From assembly GCA_001600415.1 (NCBI GenBank), contig BCJX01000007.1, positions 1,223,184 through 1,248,288 on the forward strand: a stretch of 25,105 nucleotides of DNA, written 5' to 3'. Positions 1 to 9,639 of this stretch are shown piece by piece. Each line of letters opens with the position of its first letter. The stretch's first letter is position 1. Position numbers and translations under genes: made by a program. The DNA comes from Pascua guehoae (taxonomy: Eukaryota > Basidiomycota > Tremellomycetes > Trichosporonales > Trichosporonaceae). The notes beneath the pieces are model-generated. The model was not told where the DNA came from and did not search any database. It saw only the letters and a program-made list of their open reading frames with translations.

Positions 1-719
1 GGGGGGAAGGGGAAATGGGAGTGGCGAGGTGGGAGTGGGGGGGGGGGTGGCGAGGTGGGAGTCGGGAGCGAGGCGTGGAGCGGGGTGTCGGGTGTCGGCG
101 TGGAGCGGGGTGTGGGGTGTACGCGTGGTCTGTGGGGTGTGGCCGTGGGCTGGTGTCTTGTCAAGGCGTAGAGGTGGAGGGTGGAGGGTGTCGGCGTGGG
201 TGGACCTGTGCGATTGAGACGTCCGTGGTCGATGCTCTGGCGGACCGAGCGACGGAGCTGCGTCGTGCCAGAGATGCCCCGCCGGCGGATGTGCGAGGCG
301 AGGCCATTCTGGTCATGCTGGGGAGCGACCAAGGTGTTTGGGTTGAGGACGAGCGACGGCGCAACGCTGTTTGGGGAGGACAAGAGTGTCCGAACGCGGC
401 GATATGGCGGCGGGTATCCGATCACCGAGGCGGTGTCTTCCGGCGATGCGCCGAGGGCATGGCTAAACTGCCTACACCGTTGCCAGGCTGCAGAGTTGTG
501 CACGGGCAGCTGCGGTCATGCCTCCGACACCCCTGCACTTCAGTGTAGACGTCTAGGCTACGGTGTTGTTGCACGCCGGTATTATTGTTCTTGCCGCAGA
601 CCGCGAGTGTCGTCGCCCTCGCGTCACTACCCTTATCCACCCTACACCCATTCCAGCTGCGTGAAACCCGTCCCATCAATGCACCACGCACCGATACTCT
701 TCAGCGTACTAACCCCCAG
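1..719. other. G-rich stretch and probable intron upstream of the UBC13 exon
   Basis: No coding exon is recognised here. The first 200 bases are G-rich on the plus strand and carry two imperfect copies of a unit beginning GGCGTGGAGCGGGGTGT (near 72-125). The region ends in an acceptor-like CTAACCCCCAG at 709-719, directly before a UBC13 exon, so at least its right part should be intron. I searched for the roughly 50 missing N-terminal residues of UBC13 (conserved in the family up to the PYEG segment) and did not see them. They may lie left of the window behind a long intron, or the sequence here may be rearranged or misassembled. Confidence 0.5.
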
Positions 720-1261
720 GCGGCGTGTTCAAGCTCGAGCTCTTCCTCCCCGAGGAGTACCCCATGAACCCCCCCAAGGTCCGCTTCTTGACCAAGATCT
801 ACCACCCGAACATTGGTGAGTGCTGCGTGGGCGTTCTGAAGAGACGTGCGCGGCGAGGGGTGGGGCATGGTCATCGAATCCACCACTGTTGGGGGGGCTG
901 AATCGGCCGTTTTTTGCGGGCGATGAGACTCGTCTCCTTTGTCTGCCGGACCACCTTGTCTACCTCCCAGCCCCATACCAACCTTTCTCCCAAACTATTA
1001 AACCTTCCTTGCCAACCTCCTCCCCCCCAACTAACCTCCCACTAACCCCCAGACAAGCTCGGCCGCATCTGCCTCGACATTCTCAAGGACAAGTGGTCCC
1101 CAGCGCTGCAGATCCGCACCGTCCTGCTCTCGATCCAGGCGCTCCTCGGCGCGCCCAACCCGGACGACCCGCTCGCCAACGACGTCGCCCAGGCATGGAA
1201 GGAGGACGAGAAGGCCGCCATTGCAGAGGCCCAGCAGTGGACCCGCAGGTGGGCCTCGTAG
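720..1261 (+). CDS. UBC13: Ubiquitin-conjugating enzyme E2 Ubc13 (3' exons, 5' partial)
   Basis: Two exons, 720-815 and 1053-1261, are joined across a 237-nt intron with donor GTGAGT and acceptor CTAACCCCCAG. They encode the last 101 residues of an E2 fold, beginning [15 protein letters not shown] and ending in QQWTRRWAS. The HPN motif (YHPNI), the active-site cysteine in GRICLDIL, and [16 protein letters not shown] match Ubc13/UBE2N closely. Family members are about 150 residues, so about 50 N-terminal residues are missing. Ubc13 pairs with the Mms2 variant E2 to build K63-linked chains in post-replication DNA repair; the Met in EEYPM lies in the family's partner and E3 contact region. The first exon base completes a codon begun in an upstream exon (G then GC, Gly), so a 5' exon must exist in a functional gene. 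The identity is strong; the completeness is not. Confidence 0.93.
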
Positions 1262-1967
1262 GCGGTGCGCGGGACGTGCGGGCCGTTGCACCCCGCCGCG
1301 GGCATAGACGTCGTTTGAGGATGCGCAAGAGGTGGCGTGCAGCGCAGCGTGGAGTGTAACCTGTCGGCCGAGGCGGTGCGGGCGTCTACCATGCCACTTG
1401 GATATGTAGTAGTACGTCGTGCCCGACCTCGTCTCGGATAGCTGCATCCGCGCCCTGCAGAGTTACGAGGGTTCTGTAATGCATGTAGATGGTCGTTAGC
1501 GATACCAGGCACTGACCGTTGCCCAACGTAGCAGTGCCCTGCGAGACTCATCCCTGGCGTCAGAGCCCGCTGAGCCCGCTCATTGTCAAGTCTCGTTGCT
1601 ATGCCGTGTGCACCGAGCTGGAAGTGACTCGTCATTGATACCTCCCATCAACTGGGCTGACGCAAAACTGCACACTCTGTCAGAAAACATACCCGTTATG
1701 TTCACTGTGGGCCATCATGCCGAGAGGCGCACGAACAAAGCAGCCTCCTGCCGCAGACCGCTCAACACCCGTGTCCTGCTGCAGACGGCCCATCCGGCCC
1801 AAGAAGTTACCAAATACATGACCTTGACATCTTGACTTGTTCCTACTGCCTACACTTCTGTCTACTAATCCTGCTCGAGCACTAACCCTGCTCGTCGACT
1901 AATCCTGCTCGAGCACTAATCCTGCTCGAGTACTATCCCGCTCCAGCACAGTCTTCGAGGACTACTC
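1262..1967. other. Intergenic region between convergent UBC13 and FMT1
   Basis: The 3' flanks of two convergent genes meet here. I see no conserved ORF on either strand. The only structured part is the 17-nt minisatellite at the right end. ORFs of 79-197 codons cross the region but show low-complexity, unconserved translations and overlap the UBC13 exon in antisense. Confidence 0.6.
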
Positions 1968-1977
1968 CTACTCGAGC
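1864..1977. repeat. 17-nt minisatellite running into the FMT1 stop codon
   Basis: Four clear tandem units of about ACTAATCCTGCTCGAGC lie at 1864-1931, followed by degenerate units to 1977. On the minus strand the unit contains GTGCTCGAG, the same string that forms the last codons of the formyltransferase (Val-Leu-Glu before TAG). The array therefore appears to have grown from, or into, the end of that gene. Confidence 0.75.
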
Positions 1978-3866
1978 ACGATCCACCCGCGCTCACGCTC
2001 GGGCTTTGGCAGGCCGTTCCACCACTCTGGCGCGGGTGCGTCCTTGCGCCCCGCCGCCTTGACGTGGACGACGGCGACCCACCCGTCGCCCGTGTGGACG
2101 AGGACGCGCGCGCGGCGGCGGTCGAGGACGGCCGTGCCCGGGCCGAGCTGGGCGCCGACGCGGTCGACGAGGCTTGCAATGTGGGCTGCTTCTTCTTCCG
2201 GCCCGGGCGCGTGGGGGTGCGCGTGGGTGTCGGGCGGTGCACCGGGGAGGCGGACGGTGAGGAGCTGGACGGGCTGGCCGGCGTACTCTGCCCACAGGGG
2301 GGTGTGGTGTGAGAATGCGCGGTGGCGCGCCTCGAGGGCGGCGGCTGGCTGTGTCCAGTCGACACGGGCGCGGGCCGTCGTTAGCTTGGGTGCGCGGGTG
2401 GGCTCGCCGCTCTGGACGTGCGGGACGGCGTCGCCGCGCATCAGCTGGCGCAGGACGGCGACGAGGACGCGCCCGCCGAGGTGCGAGAGCTCGGGGAGGA
2501 GCGTGTGGTAGGTTGCGTCTGTGGGGATGGGCTGGGTGTTAGCGGGTGGGGCGGGGGGGAGTTGAAGGGTTTAGGTCGCAGTGATATTCGCGGCGTTGCG
2601 TCGGGCTTGCAGTGCGTTCGGCTGGCAGTGCATCCGGCTTGCAGTGCGTTCGGCAGCGTCATAGTCATGCACGCTGCCACCAAAGGTACTGATCGTACCG
2701 AAGCCGGCTTTGCCACATGCCACATGGCATCACTGACGTTTCACGCGCAACACACAAACAAGCCTTGTCCTCGGTGCCGCGGTCACCACGCCTCAAGACT
2801 CGCAGTCCGACTCACCACATCACCCACGGCACCGAGGATGGCACCCGAGTCGACGCCCTCCTCGCGCGCGCCGACAGTCTGCACACTGACGCCCGTCGTG
2901 GGGTCGCGGTTCGCAATGGCCCACTGGACGGGTGCTGCCCCCCGGTACTTTGGCAGCATGGACGGGTGGACATTGAGCGAGTGGGCAAACGGCGCCAAGA
3001 GCGGGGTGGGGATAATGTGCCCAAACGACGCGGTCAGCAGGACGTGCGCCGGGTGGTGCTCTGTGAAGGGGCGGGGGAAGGTGAAGCCGTCCTCGAGACC
3101 CGTGGGGGGAATGTCGTGTGTGGGGAGGCAGGCATCGAGGGCAAAGGATTTGAGCGGGGCTGGGGTTAGTGTTGGTGGGGAGGGGAGACCTGGGGAGCGG
3201 GCAGGAGTTGTGTGCCCAGTGTGGTGCATCAAGTGTGGACGACAGGGCATGATTGGTAAGGGTGTGCCCAATGCCAGGAGTAGAGGCAGTTATAGACCGG
3301 GAAGAGAGTTATGGGCAGGACAAGGGAGGAGGGAGTGCAGCGGAGCATACCGGACACGGTCGTAGATTGTGGACAGAGTTCATTGCCATAGCCGTCAATG
3401 TCGTGCACTCACCAACATACGTCTTCTTGCCTCTGCGGCTCACCGCCTGGTCGCGCGGGGTCATGACCGTAATGCTCTGCCACACATCTGCCGGTTAGCC
3501 CATCGTACATCCCTTTGTGTCCTGCAGCGGACGCTCCTCGGTCCCACCTCGGTCGGGACACTTTATTCTCGACGCTACGCTCTCCACTTTGCATTCCAAC
3601 GACCCACCTTCCGCCTCCAATACGGCCCGCAGCGCCGCCGTCGAGAACGCGTCGCTCCCGCAAAAGAGAATCTTGAACGGCTCGGCTTGCCGGTCATGCA
3701 TCGGGCTGCTGCTGAATGCGCGCGACTGGCGGAGCGGCACGCCGGCGATACCGTCGGGCTGGGCAGGCCGTCGCAGGTGTGCCGCGGCCGCTCGTGTGCT
3801 TGTGCTCCCTGCACTGGTAGCGAGGGGTCGGACAGGGAAAACGGGTAGACGAGCGCGTAAGAGCAT
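1968..3866 (-). CDS. FMT1: Methionyl-tRNA formyltransferase, mitochondrial
   Basis: Four exons on the minus strand: 3608-3866, 3413-3487, 2816-3159 and 1968-2531. All junctions keep frame and give 413 residues. Residues 1-60 are rich in Arg, Ser and Ala, as in a mitochondrial targeting peptide. KILFCGSDAFS at 65-75 starts the Rossmann-like formyltransferase domain. NVHPSMLPKYRGAAP carries the catalytic Asn174 and His176, and GVDSGAIL carries the catalytic Asp215. PIPTDATYHTLLPELSHLGG and the C-terminal domain follow. The enzyme formylates Met-tRNA with 10-formyl-tetrahydrofolate for mitochondrial initiation. The start at 3866 is chosen because it sits in a CACCATG context and begins the targeting peptide; an upstream in-frame ATG at 4073 would add a poorly basic extension. 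Introns are 120, 253 and 284 nt, each with CTAAC near the acceptor. Confidence 0.92.
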
Positions 3867-4204
3867 GGTGGTATGGAGTCGGGTCAGTGAGACAAGGAAA
3901 TGTCGGGGGTGATGAAGTGTGCTTGGGGTGGGTGTTGGAGAGGTATGGATGGGAAGGAGTGGTGAACGGAGACGAAGTTGCTCGAGGATTCCGTGCCTGG
4001 CCGTCGTCATTGACGCAAGACAGACATGTCTGCCTGTGTCGATCATTTGCTTGCCATGTGGCCATCCATCCATACATCATCATGGGTGGCCTGGGTTGCC
4101 TGGGTGGGGGTTTGCTCCTGGATCCTGTTTGGGTGGCGCTAGTTCTTGGCTAAGACCTTGGCGGGGGTATTCAAATTGAAATTCAGGTGCTTATCGGCGG
4201 AAAC

Positions 4205-4225
4205 AATAATAATAATAATAATAAT
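4205..4225. repeat. (AAT)7 microsatellite
   Basis: Seven uninterrupted AAT units in the divergent promoter region. Confidence 0.95.
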
Positions 4226-4360
4226 GAGGGCAGGGCAGGGCATAGGGCCAAGAGGAAGGAAGGAAGGCCACTTGTGTGTTAGTGTCATTTTGGTGGTTGT
4301 GAGGCACAGCACAAAGTAGTGGTGGTACGTGCACACCATCCGTCCATCCAAACTGACTGG

Positions 4361-4375
4361 GTGTGTGTGTGTGTG
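4361..4375. repeat. (GT)7 microsatellite
   Basis: Seven GT units followed by G, in the same promoter region as the AAT tract. Confidence 0.95.
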
Positions 4376-4391
4376 GTTTGTTGGCCGCTAC

Positions 4392-4422
4392 TGCGTATAC
4401 TGCGTATACTGCGTATACTGCG
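4392..4422. repeat. 9-nt tandem repeat TGCGTATAC
   Basis: Three perfect units and a partial fourth. Each unit contains the palindromic core GTATAC. Confidence 0.9.
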
Positions 4423-4882
4423 CATAACCTAGACAATTGTCTTCTCACCCACCCACCCACTCTACTCTACTCTAGCTTCCTTTCTTCCCACTGTGTCATT
4501 CCATAAACAACACCCCTTCATTTCCCCACCTCATCGCATCGCCCATTCCCCATCGACTTCGGGTCTCGCCACGCCCAATCGACAACGGTCCGTTATCACC
4601 ACATCACAGTCCACATTCCACACCACACATTTGCTCGTGCAACACCCAGCCTCCACCCTTCCTTCGCCTCGCGGCGCTGCGACGCGCCAACCGTGTTGAT
4701 CGCCACCCGGGACTGCAAGCACCCCCAGCATGGTGCGCCGTCCAGGGTGCGCGTACACAGACAGCGAGAGTAAAGGGCCAGGCTACGCCGCGACGCTTGC
4801 CGTGGGCACTGTGATGGGTGCCGTTTCTGGGTTGCAGAGACTCGCTTCGTGCTGCTTGCCAAGTACGCACTGCTCCTCGTCC

Positions 4883-7015
4883 ATGCCTTGGCACCGTTCA
4901 TCTGCGACCGCTGCACCGAGCTGTCTTGCTTCGCTCGCCCTCATCCTGAGTGCGAGCCTCGCCTTTGCACCCCGCGCGGCCGCGTACGTTCCAGCCGTCC
5001 CGATCAACGACACGACGGGGCTCAGCCTCAACACGAACGCGCGGATTACAGTCAGATGGAACAACCCGCTCGGCGAGTATGGGATGGATGTGTGAGTATG
5101 CCGCACCGGTGGGACTGTCACGTTGCCTCGGCACGCATGCGGCAACTCTAGCCGACGCCGTGCGAGGGGTGGGAGTGAAAAAAGGCGACGTAATGTCCTT
5201 AGCGCCGAGATAGCGTCTGCGACCCATGAATTGGGTTGTTGCAAGAGCCTACTTGTTGACAAGTGGGGCTCGAGACGTCATCCGTGGGCCATGGCTGTGC
5301 AAACCAAATGCACGCTTTGTCGGTCCGAGCGGCATGGCGTTGCCGCATGCCGATCATGATCACCATTCTGTGTCCCAAACCAATAGCTCATTTCTCAGCT
5401 CGTTCCAGCTCCCAGGCGAGGACCGGGAATCGGACACGACCCGAGGCGCTCTCGTCCACTTTTCCGAGGCCAACAAGGGTGACAATATCACGATTGACAC
5501 ACCGTGGATTGCATACATTGCCTGCGACGTCGACGAGGCTACAAACTCGTCAAACTTGGAAATGGGTGCGCACACAAGCCGACTCAAGTCGTTTGGTCAC
5601 TTACTGACTGGTAGACATCTTTACGTATGCCAGAGATCGCGGGGCCGTGTCTGCTGTGAGTGTGCTTGTGCGACGGACGGCTTGGTAGTTGGCTACACTA
5701 AATCGCATGAACCCTTGCTGACATGCAGCTCCTCTACACTACAACGTCCGAGGCATGCCTGCTCAACGCCGAGTTTATTGACAGTTTCGACCACGTTCTC
5801 GATATCCTTGCAACCAACAACCGCAATGATTCCAGGCTGCTCGACTCGCGGTTCCTGCACACGAACGACTCGTACACGGATTACAATGCCGAGATGCTGT
5901 CCAAGTCGTACGCTGTCTTTTTTACCTCAGCTGACACCCCAGGGGGGCGGATATCAACAAGACGCTCAACAGTGGCTCCCTTTCGCACATGTCGTACATC
6001 ACTGCCGTCATTACGGCGCGCAACGGCACCGATCAGGCGACGACGACGCATCCCTTATCTGGCCCCGTCGACTCGAATACGGCTTCCTCGGGCGGCGGCG
6101 GTGGCAAGAAGGAGAGCCCAGGCATGATTGCAGTCTACGTCATTGCGGGCTTTCTCGCTGCCATGGTGTGCATCACAATCTTCTCGGTTGTACGCCGCTC
6201 GCTCCGTCCGGCACGCGGCGGCGCATATATTCCCGGGGGTGATGGCGGCGCCGATCCGGCTCCCCGGCGCGTGGGCCTCGCGCAGGCCATTGTTGACACG
6301 TTCCCAATCCAAAAGTTTAGCAGAGAGAGCCGCGCCAAAAAGACGTTGCCGAACAGCGATAGCGAGCTCGGTATTGCGCTCCCCGAACTGCCCCGTACAA
6401 ATACGGACGCAGAGTCGAGCATACAGGGCCGCAACAGCATGGCTACATGCTCAGTGATGGACCCCGGATCCAACCGGACGAGCACCTTGGACGCTAGCTC
6501 GACAGTGTCGGAGGACCAGTGTCCGATCTGCCTTGGCGAATTTGAGGTCGGCGACAGCCTGCGTGTCCTCCCTTGCGAGGGGCAGCATCGGTTCCACCAG
6601 TCGTGTGTTGATCCGTGGCTGCTGAGAGTGTCAACCAGCTGTCCATTGTGTAGGAAAGGTGAGTATGTCGTGACCATTGAGGCGGAGCAGGCTGTAGAAG
6701 TGGAGAGAACAGCGGCACCAGCATATGGTGCTGCTGCCGACTGGCCTCTCGTGGGAAATGCCTCACATTGAGCCCATGTGACTCCACTTTTGATCTTTGC
6801 CCACGCTGACAACAGACTTCAACCCAGACCCGTCTGTCACGGAGGAGTCGGACAATGAAGACGCCGAAAACGCCACGGCCAGGCCGCGCGTGACGGCGCG
6901 CTATCTCGCCCTCATCCGCCAAGCACGACGGCGCAGTCCCCAAAGCCGCACATCGTCATCTGCGGCGCACGGACGGCCACGGGAAGCATATCAGGGCGGT
7001 CCAGGTGGATATTAG
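4883..7015 (+). CDS. Secreted-type single-span RING-H2 protein, probable E3 ubiquitin ligase
   Basis: Six exons: 4883-5091, 5399-5565, 5615-5655, 5729-5907, 5943-6658 and 6816-7015, giving 503 residues. Residues 1-34 form a signal peptide with core LASLALILSASLAFA. A lumenal region to about 255 includes FTYARDRGAVSALLYTT, which fits a protease-associated (PA) type domain, with several Asn-X-Ser/Thr sites (NDT, NIT, NSS, NDS, NGT). A transmembrane helix spans about 260-281 (IAVYVIAGFLAAMVCITIF). The cytosolic part ends in a RING-H2 domain at 392-435: CPIC, LPCEGQHRFHQSC, DPWL and CPLC. This is the layout of PA-TM-RING ligases of the secretory pathway. The fourth intron is only 35 nt (GTACGC to CCCCAG); without its removal the lumenal and membrane parts are out of frame. 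An in-frame ATG at 4730 would add 51 residues and bury the signal peptide, so 4883 is preferred. Confidence 0.85.
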
Positions 7016-7451
7016 GAGAACGGCGGCGCGTAGAGGGGCGGCAGGGACGCGTGGAGGAAAGAGGAGGGCAGAGGGTAGGTGGCCATCAGTGCAGCCGTGA
7101 GGGCGCAGTGCGCTTTCAATGTCTTGAGGAGAGTGAGAAGGTAGCGTGCGGAGCCAGCATACAAAAGGCGAGGCCACGCCGCCATACACATAGCACTAGC
7201 AGCAACGATTATTGTGCATAGAGGACACTTTACGACCAATGTATCCATGTTATGACGTAGCGGATGGCTTGGGTGACCATGCACAGGGTGCTGGATACGC
7301 CTTTGCAGTCCACATTGTCGTCTCGTTTAATGGTGAGTTTGCGGCCTGAAATGTGACTTCGAGGAGCTTGGGACGGGCAGACTGGCACCCTTGCAACAAT
7401 ATGGGCGTGACGGTGCGTATGGTTTGGCGGTGAGGGAGTCTGCAAAGGTTG

Positions 7452-7530
7452 CCTGTCGTGGATTCGAACGCGCGCCATTGGCAGCTGTCGGCCAATTTCG
7501 TTTGCTCGGCCCATTTCGGCCGGCCCCGGT
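7452..7530 (-). repeat. Possible second tRNA-like remnant
   Basis: On the minus strand GGGCCGAGC is followed about 40 nt later by GCGTTCGAATCC, which resembles a tRNA B box. No acceptor stem or full cloverleaf can be drawn. It sits about 25 nt from the better-defined repeat at 7555-7680, so both could be parts of one composite tRNA-derived element. Confidence 0.25.
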
Positions 7531-7554
7531 CCATTCCTTTCAGACCCCCTTCTG

Positions 7555-7680
7555 GCAGGAAATGCGTCCATCGAGATTCGAACCGCTGCCCATCCCTTGA
7601 TGGCCACGTGAATTTTGTCTCCGTCATCTGGCAACTGGCGGAGATATCGCCTTAGTCCGCCGACGAAAGGTGGGTTGGGG
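7555..7680 (-). repeat. Dispersed tRNA-like repeat, copy A
   Basis: This copy is about 97% identical to 13221-13350: four substitutions and one 4-nt indel (TGTG, present only in the other copy). Read on the minus strand it holds GGACTAAGGCG, like the A-box/D-arm of Leu or Ser tRNAs, a hairpin GGCG-ATATCTC-CGCC, and GGTTCGAATCTC, which matches a pol III B box. A standard 7-bp acceptor stem and a clean T stem are not present, so I call it a tRNA-derived repeat (SINE-like), not a functional tRNA. The two copies share an open reading frame by chance: all four substitutions change the residue, which argues against protein selection. Confidence 0.7.
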
Positions 7681-7690
7681 CACAGCCCAC

Positions 7691-8080
7691 TCAGGAAGTA
7701 CAGTAGTCGTCTGCCTCGGTCTCGATAGTCGCCGTGGCCCATCCCCCCTCAAATGCGTCGGAGAGCGCCTTTAGGCTCTCATCGGTCCGTCTCTGCTGCT
7801 CCTCGAAGCCCAGCTCGACGATCGCGTCCGACGCCTCCTGACCCTCCTCGCGGGCCGCAACCTGTGCTAAGCGCGTGGGAATCGATGTGCCGGTTATCGC
7901 CTCGAAGTAGACTGTCTCTAGATCCGTCGCGGCGAATAAGTAGCCCTTTCTTTCGGGAAAGGGAGCGTATTTCTGTGGTAAGCTGCTATTACATCTCGGA
8001 CAACTCACGAAGAGCAAGGTGTGTTGGCTGGACGGGGTCTTGGCCACCCATGGCGCCTTGGAAAGTGCGTCATCGTAGCG
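7691..8080 (-). CDS. XLF/NHEJ1-like head-domain ORF, apparently truncated
   Basis: The minus-strand reading 8009-8080 plus 7691-7972, with a 36-nt intron (GTGAGT to CTTACCACAG), reads WVAKTPSSQHTLLFKYAP, YLFAATDLETVYFEA and LKALSDAFEGGWATATIE. The order W, then a beta strand with LLFKY, a gap, Y-x5-TDL-x2-V-x2-E, then a helix and an AL-x-GG segment recalls the N-terminal head of fungal XLF/Nej1-type non-homologous end-joining factors. This is memory-based pattern matching, not a database hit. An acceptor (GATAACCCCAG) precedes codon 1, so an upstream exon with the start codon is expected but not identified. The frame ends at TGA (7691) before the expected LKW strand and coiled coil. A possible donor GTACTT lies at 7701-7696, but no following exon is seen. 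It is either a truncated gene or the last exon of the minus-strand gene above it. Confidence 0.4.
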   Translation of the reverse strand, partial: RYDDALSKAPWVAKTPSSQHTLLFVSCPRCNSSLPQKYAPFPERKGYLFAATDLETVYFEAITGTSIPTRLAQVAAREEGQEASDAIVELGFEEQQRRTDESLKALSDAFEGGWATATIETEADDYCTS

Positions 8081-9639
8081 CTGGGGTTATCGACCTTGAC
8101 GACTGGAACGGGCGCCTCGTCCACGTCCGCTTCTTTGACTCGCTCCTTCCTATCAGCCTCGCTGGGCTCGGCCTGCTCGCCGAGCGTCGGCGAGTCCGAG
8201 GAGATATCTACCCTCCCGCTCGCGCTTGGCCTCGGTCGCGACGGTCCTCGCCGCCTTGGGCGCCGGCTCCTCCTCCCCGCGGTCATGGTCGGGGGACGCG
8301 CCGCCAGAACCCGAGCTGCCCCCGTCCTGGCGTGTGGAGCCCGTGGCGGAGCGCGGGAAGAACCGCGTCCCAGGGTCACGGGGAAACACCTGTGTGAGAA
8401 CACCGGGGGGGGGGGGGGGGGCGGCCAAACTTCGGGTGCTGCGCGGGCGATGCGCACGCCAGTCCCCTGCAACGGCCGGCCCCGCCCGGCCTCGACAGGC
8501 TGCGCCGCGCCGTGGTGGTGTTTGGCGTCGTGGGCTGCGCGCTCGTGCGGCGCGTACGGCGTCGTGCCGTGAACGTTTCCGCCTGTCGAGGGGGCCGTGC
8601 TGCCACTCCCGCTGGCGGCGCTGGTCCACACCGGCGCGACGCGCAGACTCCGCCCACGACCAATCACATGGCAGCGCTGGCAGAGTACCGTGGGTCCGAA
8701 AAGCCAAACTTCTCCATGTGCCGCCGCACCGTACGTGCCGCCAAGGTCGGGTTTGCGGCTGGCCGGGACTGGGCGTGGGGGTGGGCGTGAGCCGAATCGG
8801 CTAGCGCCAGCCGGGCGAGGGGGCCAGAGAGCGGCCCGTGGTCGGCGTCACGCCGCGCTCCTCCTGGAGCTGAGGGGGGAGTCGAGGCTGCAGGGGAGGC
8901 GTTTGGCGTGGCGTCCCCACTGCCTGGGGCTGGGATGGGCGCGTCTCTCGCACTCGAGGTCGGGAAGCCAGTGGGCGAGGCTGGGCGGCTGCGGCGAAGC
9001 GACTCGGGGACTGAGGTGGGTCCAACGGACCGGAAGTTTGGGAGTGATTTGGCGAGACCGCCCTCGCCAGCGCCCGAGAACGAGTGCGAGTGGCTGTGGG
9101 GCGACGAGTGCACATTGGACGCGCTTCCGGTGCGCTCGTGAGCGTTATCTGGATTGGGGTGGACGAGACCGTTTGTCGGGGCTGCATTCACAAGACTCGC
9201 GGGGAGGGGGCACCCAACACCGTCGCGGACCTCGCCCCGGAATCCTGTGGGCGTCGTGGGTCGCGAGCGCTTGCGGACGTCCCACGCCTCGCGCTCCGCC
9301 ACGAATACCGGCTCGGGCCATCCGGCCAAAGCCAGCCACCATGTACGGCTGGGCGTGGTGGCTGGTCGTCGAGTGGTGAGACTGTGCGCGGCCCATTGAG
9401 AGCGAGGTGGCCATGGATCCAAAGGAGGCTGAGCCAGGACTCGTGCTCGCCGAAGGGGGTGTGTGGAGGCGAAGGTTGACGAGAGCCGTGTGCTCACAGT
9501 AACCTAGGATGTGGTGAGGGCTGGCGCTGGCGCGCTTGGTGGAGGTGGCGGTGGAGGTGGCGGTGGAGGACCTACGCGCTACGCGCTACGAGAGGAGGTC
9601 GAGCAGGGCGAGCAGGGCCCACTGGATGCGTCGCGTCAT
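8081..9639 (-). CDS. Unresolved Ser/Pro/His-rich protein gene, fragmentary model
   Basis: Several minus-strand open stretches have the composition of a real but disordered fungal protein. They include EREAWDVRKRSRPTTPTGF and HSSPHSHSHSFSGAGEGG in 8689-9348, TSAASGSGSTAPSTGG in 8459-8647, and ATGSTRQDGGSSGSGG with EEEPAPKAARTVATEAK in 8213-8389. Frame-compatible introns are 8648-8688 (41 nt) and 8390-8457 (68 nt, containing a 17-C tract). A possible first exon, 9590-9639, reads MTRRIQWALLALLDLL and joins in phase to 9348. Near 8212 the frame changes with no good intron; removing one G would read KREREVDISSDSP. The right-to-left order could run on into the XLF-like ORF through a 44-nt intron (donor GTGGAC near 8124). 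I do not recognise the protein, and the exon borders are tentative. Confidence 0.3.
8405..8421. repeat. Homopolymer G17 (C17 on the coding strand)
   Basis: Seventeen consecutive G residues. On the minus strand this is a C17 tract placed like the pyrimidine tract of the proposed intron 8390-8457, ahead of the acceptor TTCTCACACAG. Length errors are likely here. Confidence 0.9.

Larger units (their letters stand above)
3867..4882. other. Divergent intergenic region between FMT1 and the RING-H2 gene
   Basis: This about 1-kb stretch should hold both promoters. It is rich in microsatellites, listed separately, and in pyrimidine runs from about 4437 to 4560 that look like fungal promoter or 5' leader sequence on the plus strand. 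An ATG at 4730 opens the same frame as the RING-H2 protein, so the leader of that gene may begin here. No separate gene is supported. Confidence 0.5.
7016..7690. other. Gene-poor stretch with tRNA-like repeats
   Basis: No gene is confidently placed here. The right half carries the dispersed tRNA-like repeat (7555-7680) and a second B-box-like string (near 7460). A 90-codon minus-strand ORF at 7012-7284 is hydrophobic (CTIIVAASAMCMAAW, LLTLLKTLKAHCALTAALM) but has no recognised domain, overlaps the end of the RING-H2 gene and has no clear partner exon. I looked here for the missing C-terminal part of the XLF-like ORF and did not find it. Confidence 0.5.

Noticed and set aside
2418..3365. 315-codon plus-strand ORF
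   Set aside because: Antisense to FMT1 exons and introns; its translation lacks any domain and the minus strand carries the catalytic motifs.
4200..4440. CRISPR-like array from the clustered short repeats
   Set aside because: These are unrelated microsatellites with no spacers, in a eukaryotic promoter region.
5226..6242. 338-codon plus-strand ORF
   Set aside because: It joins intron sequence and exon 2 of the RING-H2 gene, then runs into a wrong frame. Only its QLPGEDRESD to NLEM part is real coding.
7557..7665. Functional tRNA gene on the minus strand
   Set aside because: A B box is present, but no 7-bp acceptor stem or proper T stem can be drawn, so it is kept as a tRNA-like repeat.
8226..9379. 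Long plus-strand ORFs (192 and 260 codons)
   Set aside because: Their translations are poly-Gly and Arg-rich; the minus-strand frames have acidic and Ser/Pro composition typical of real disordered protein.
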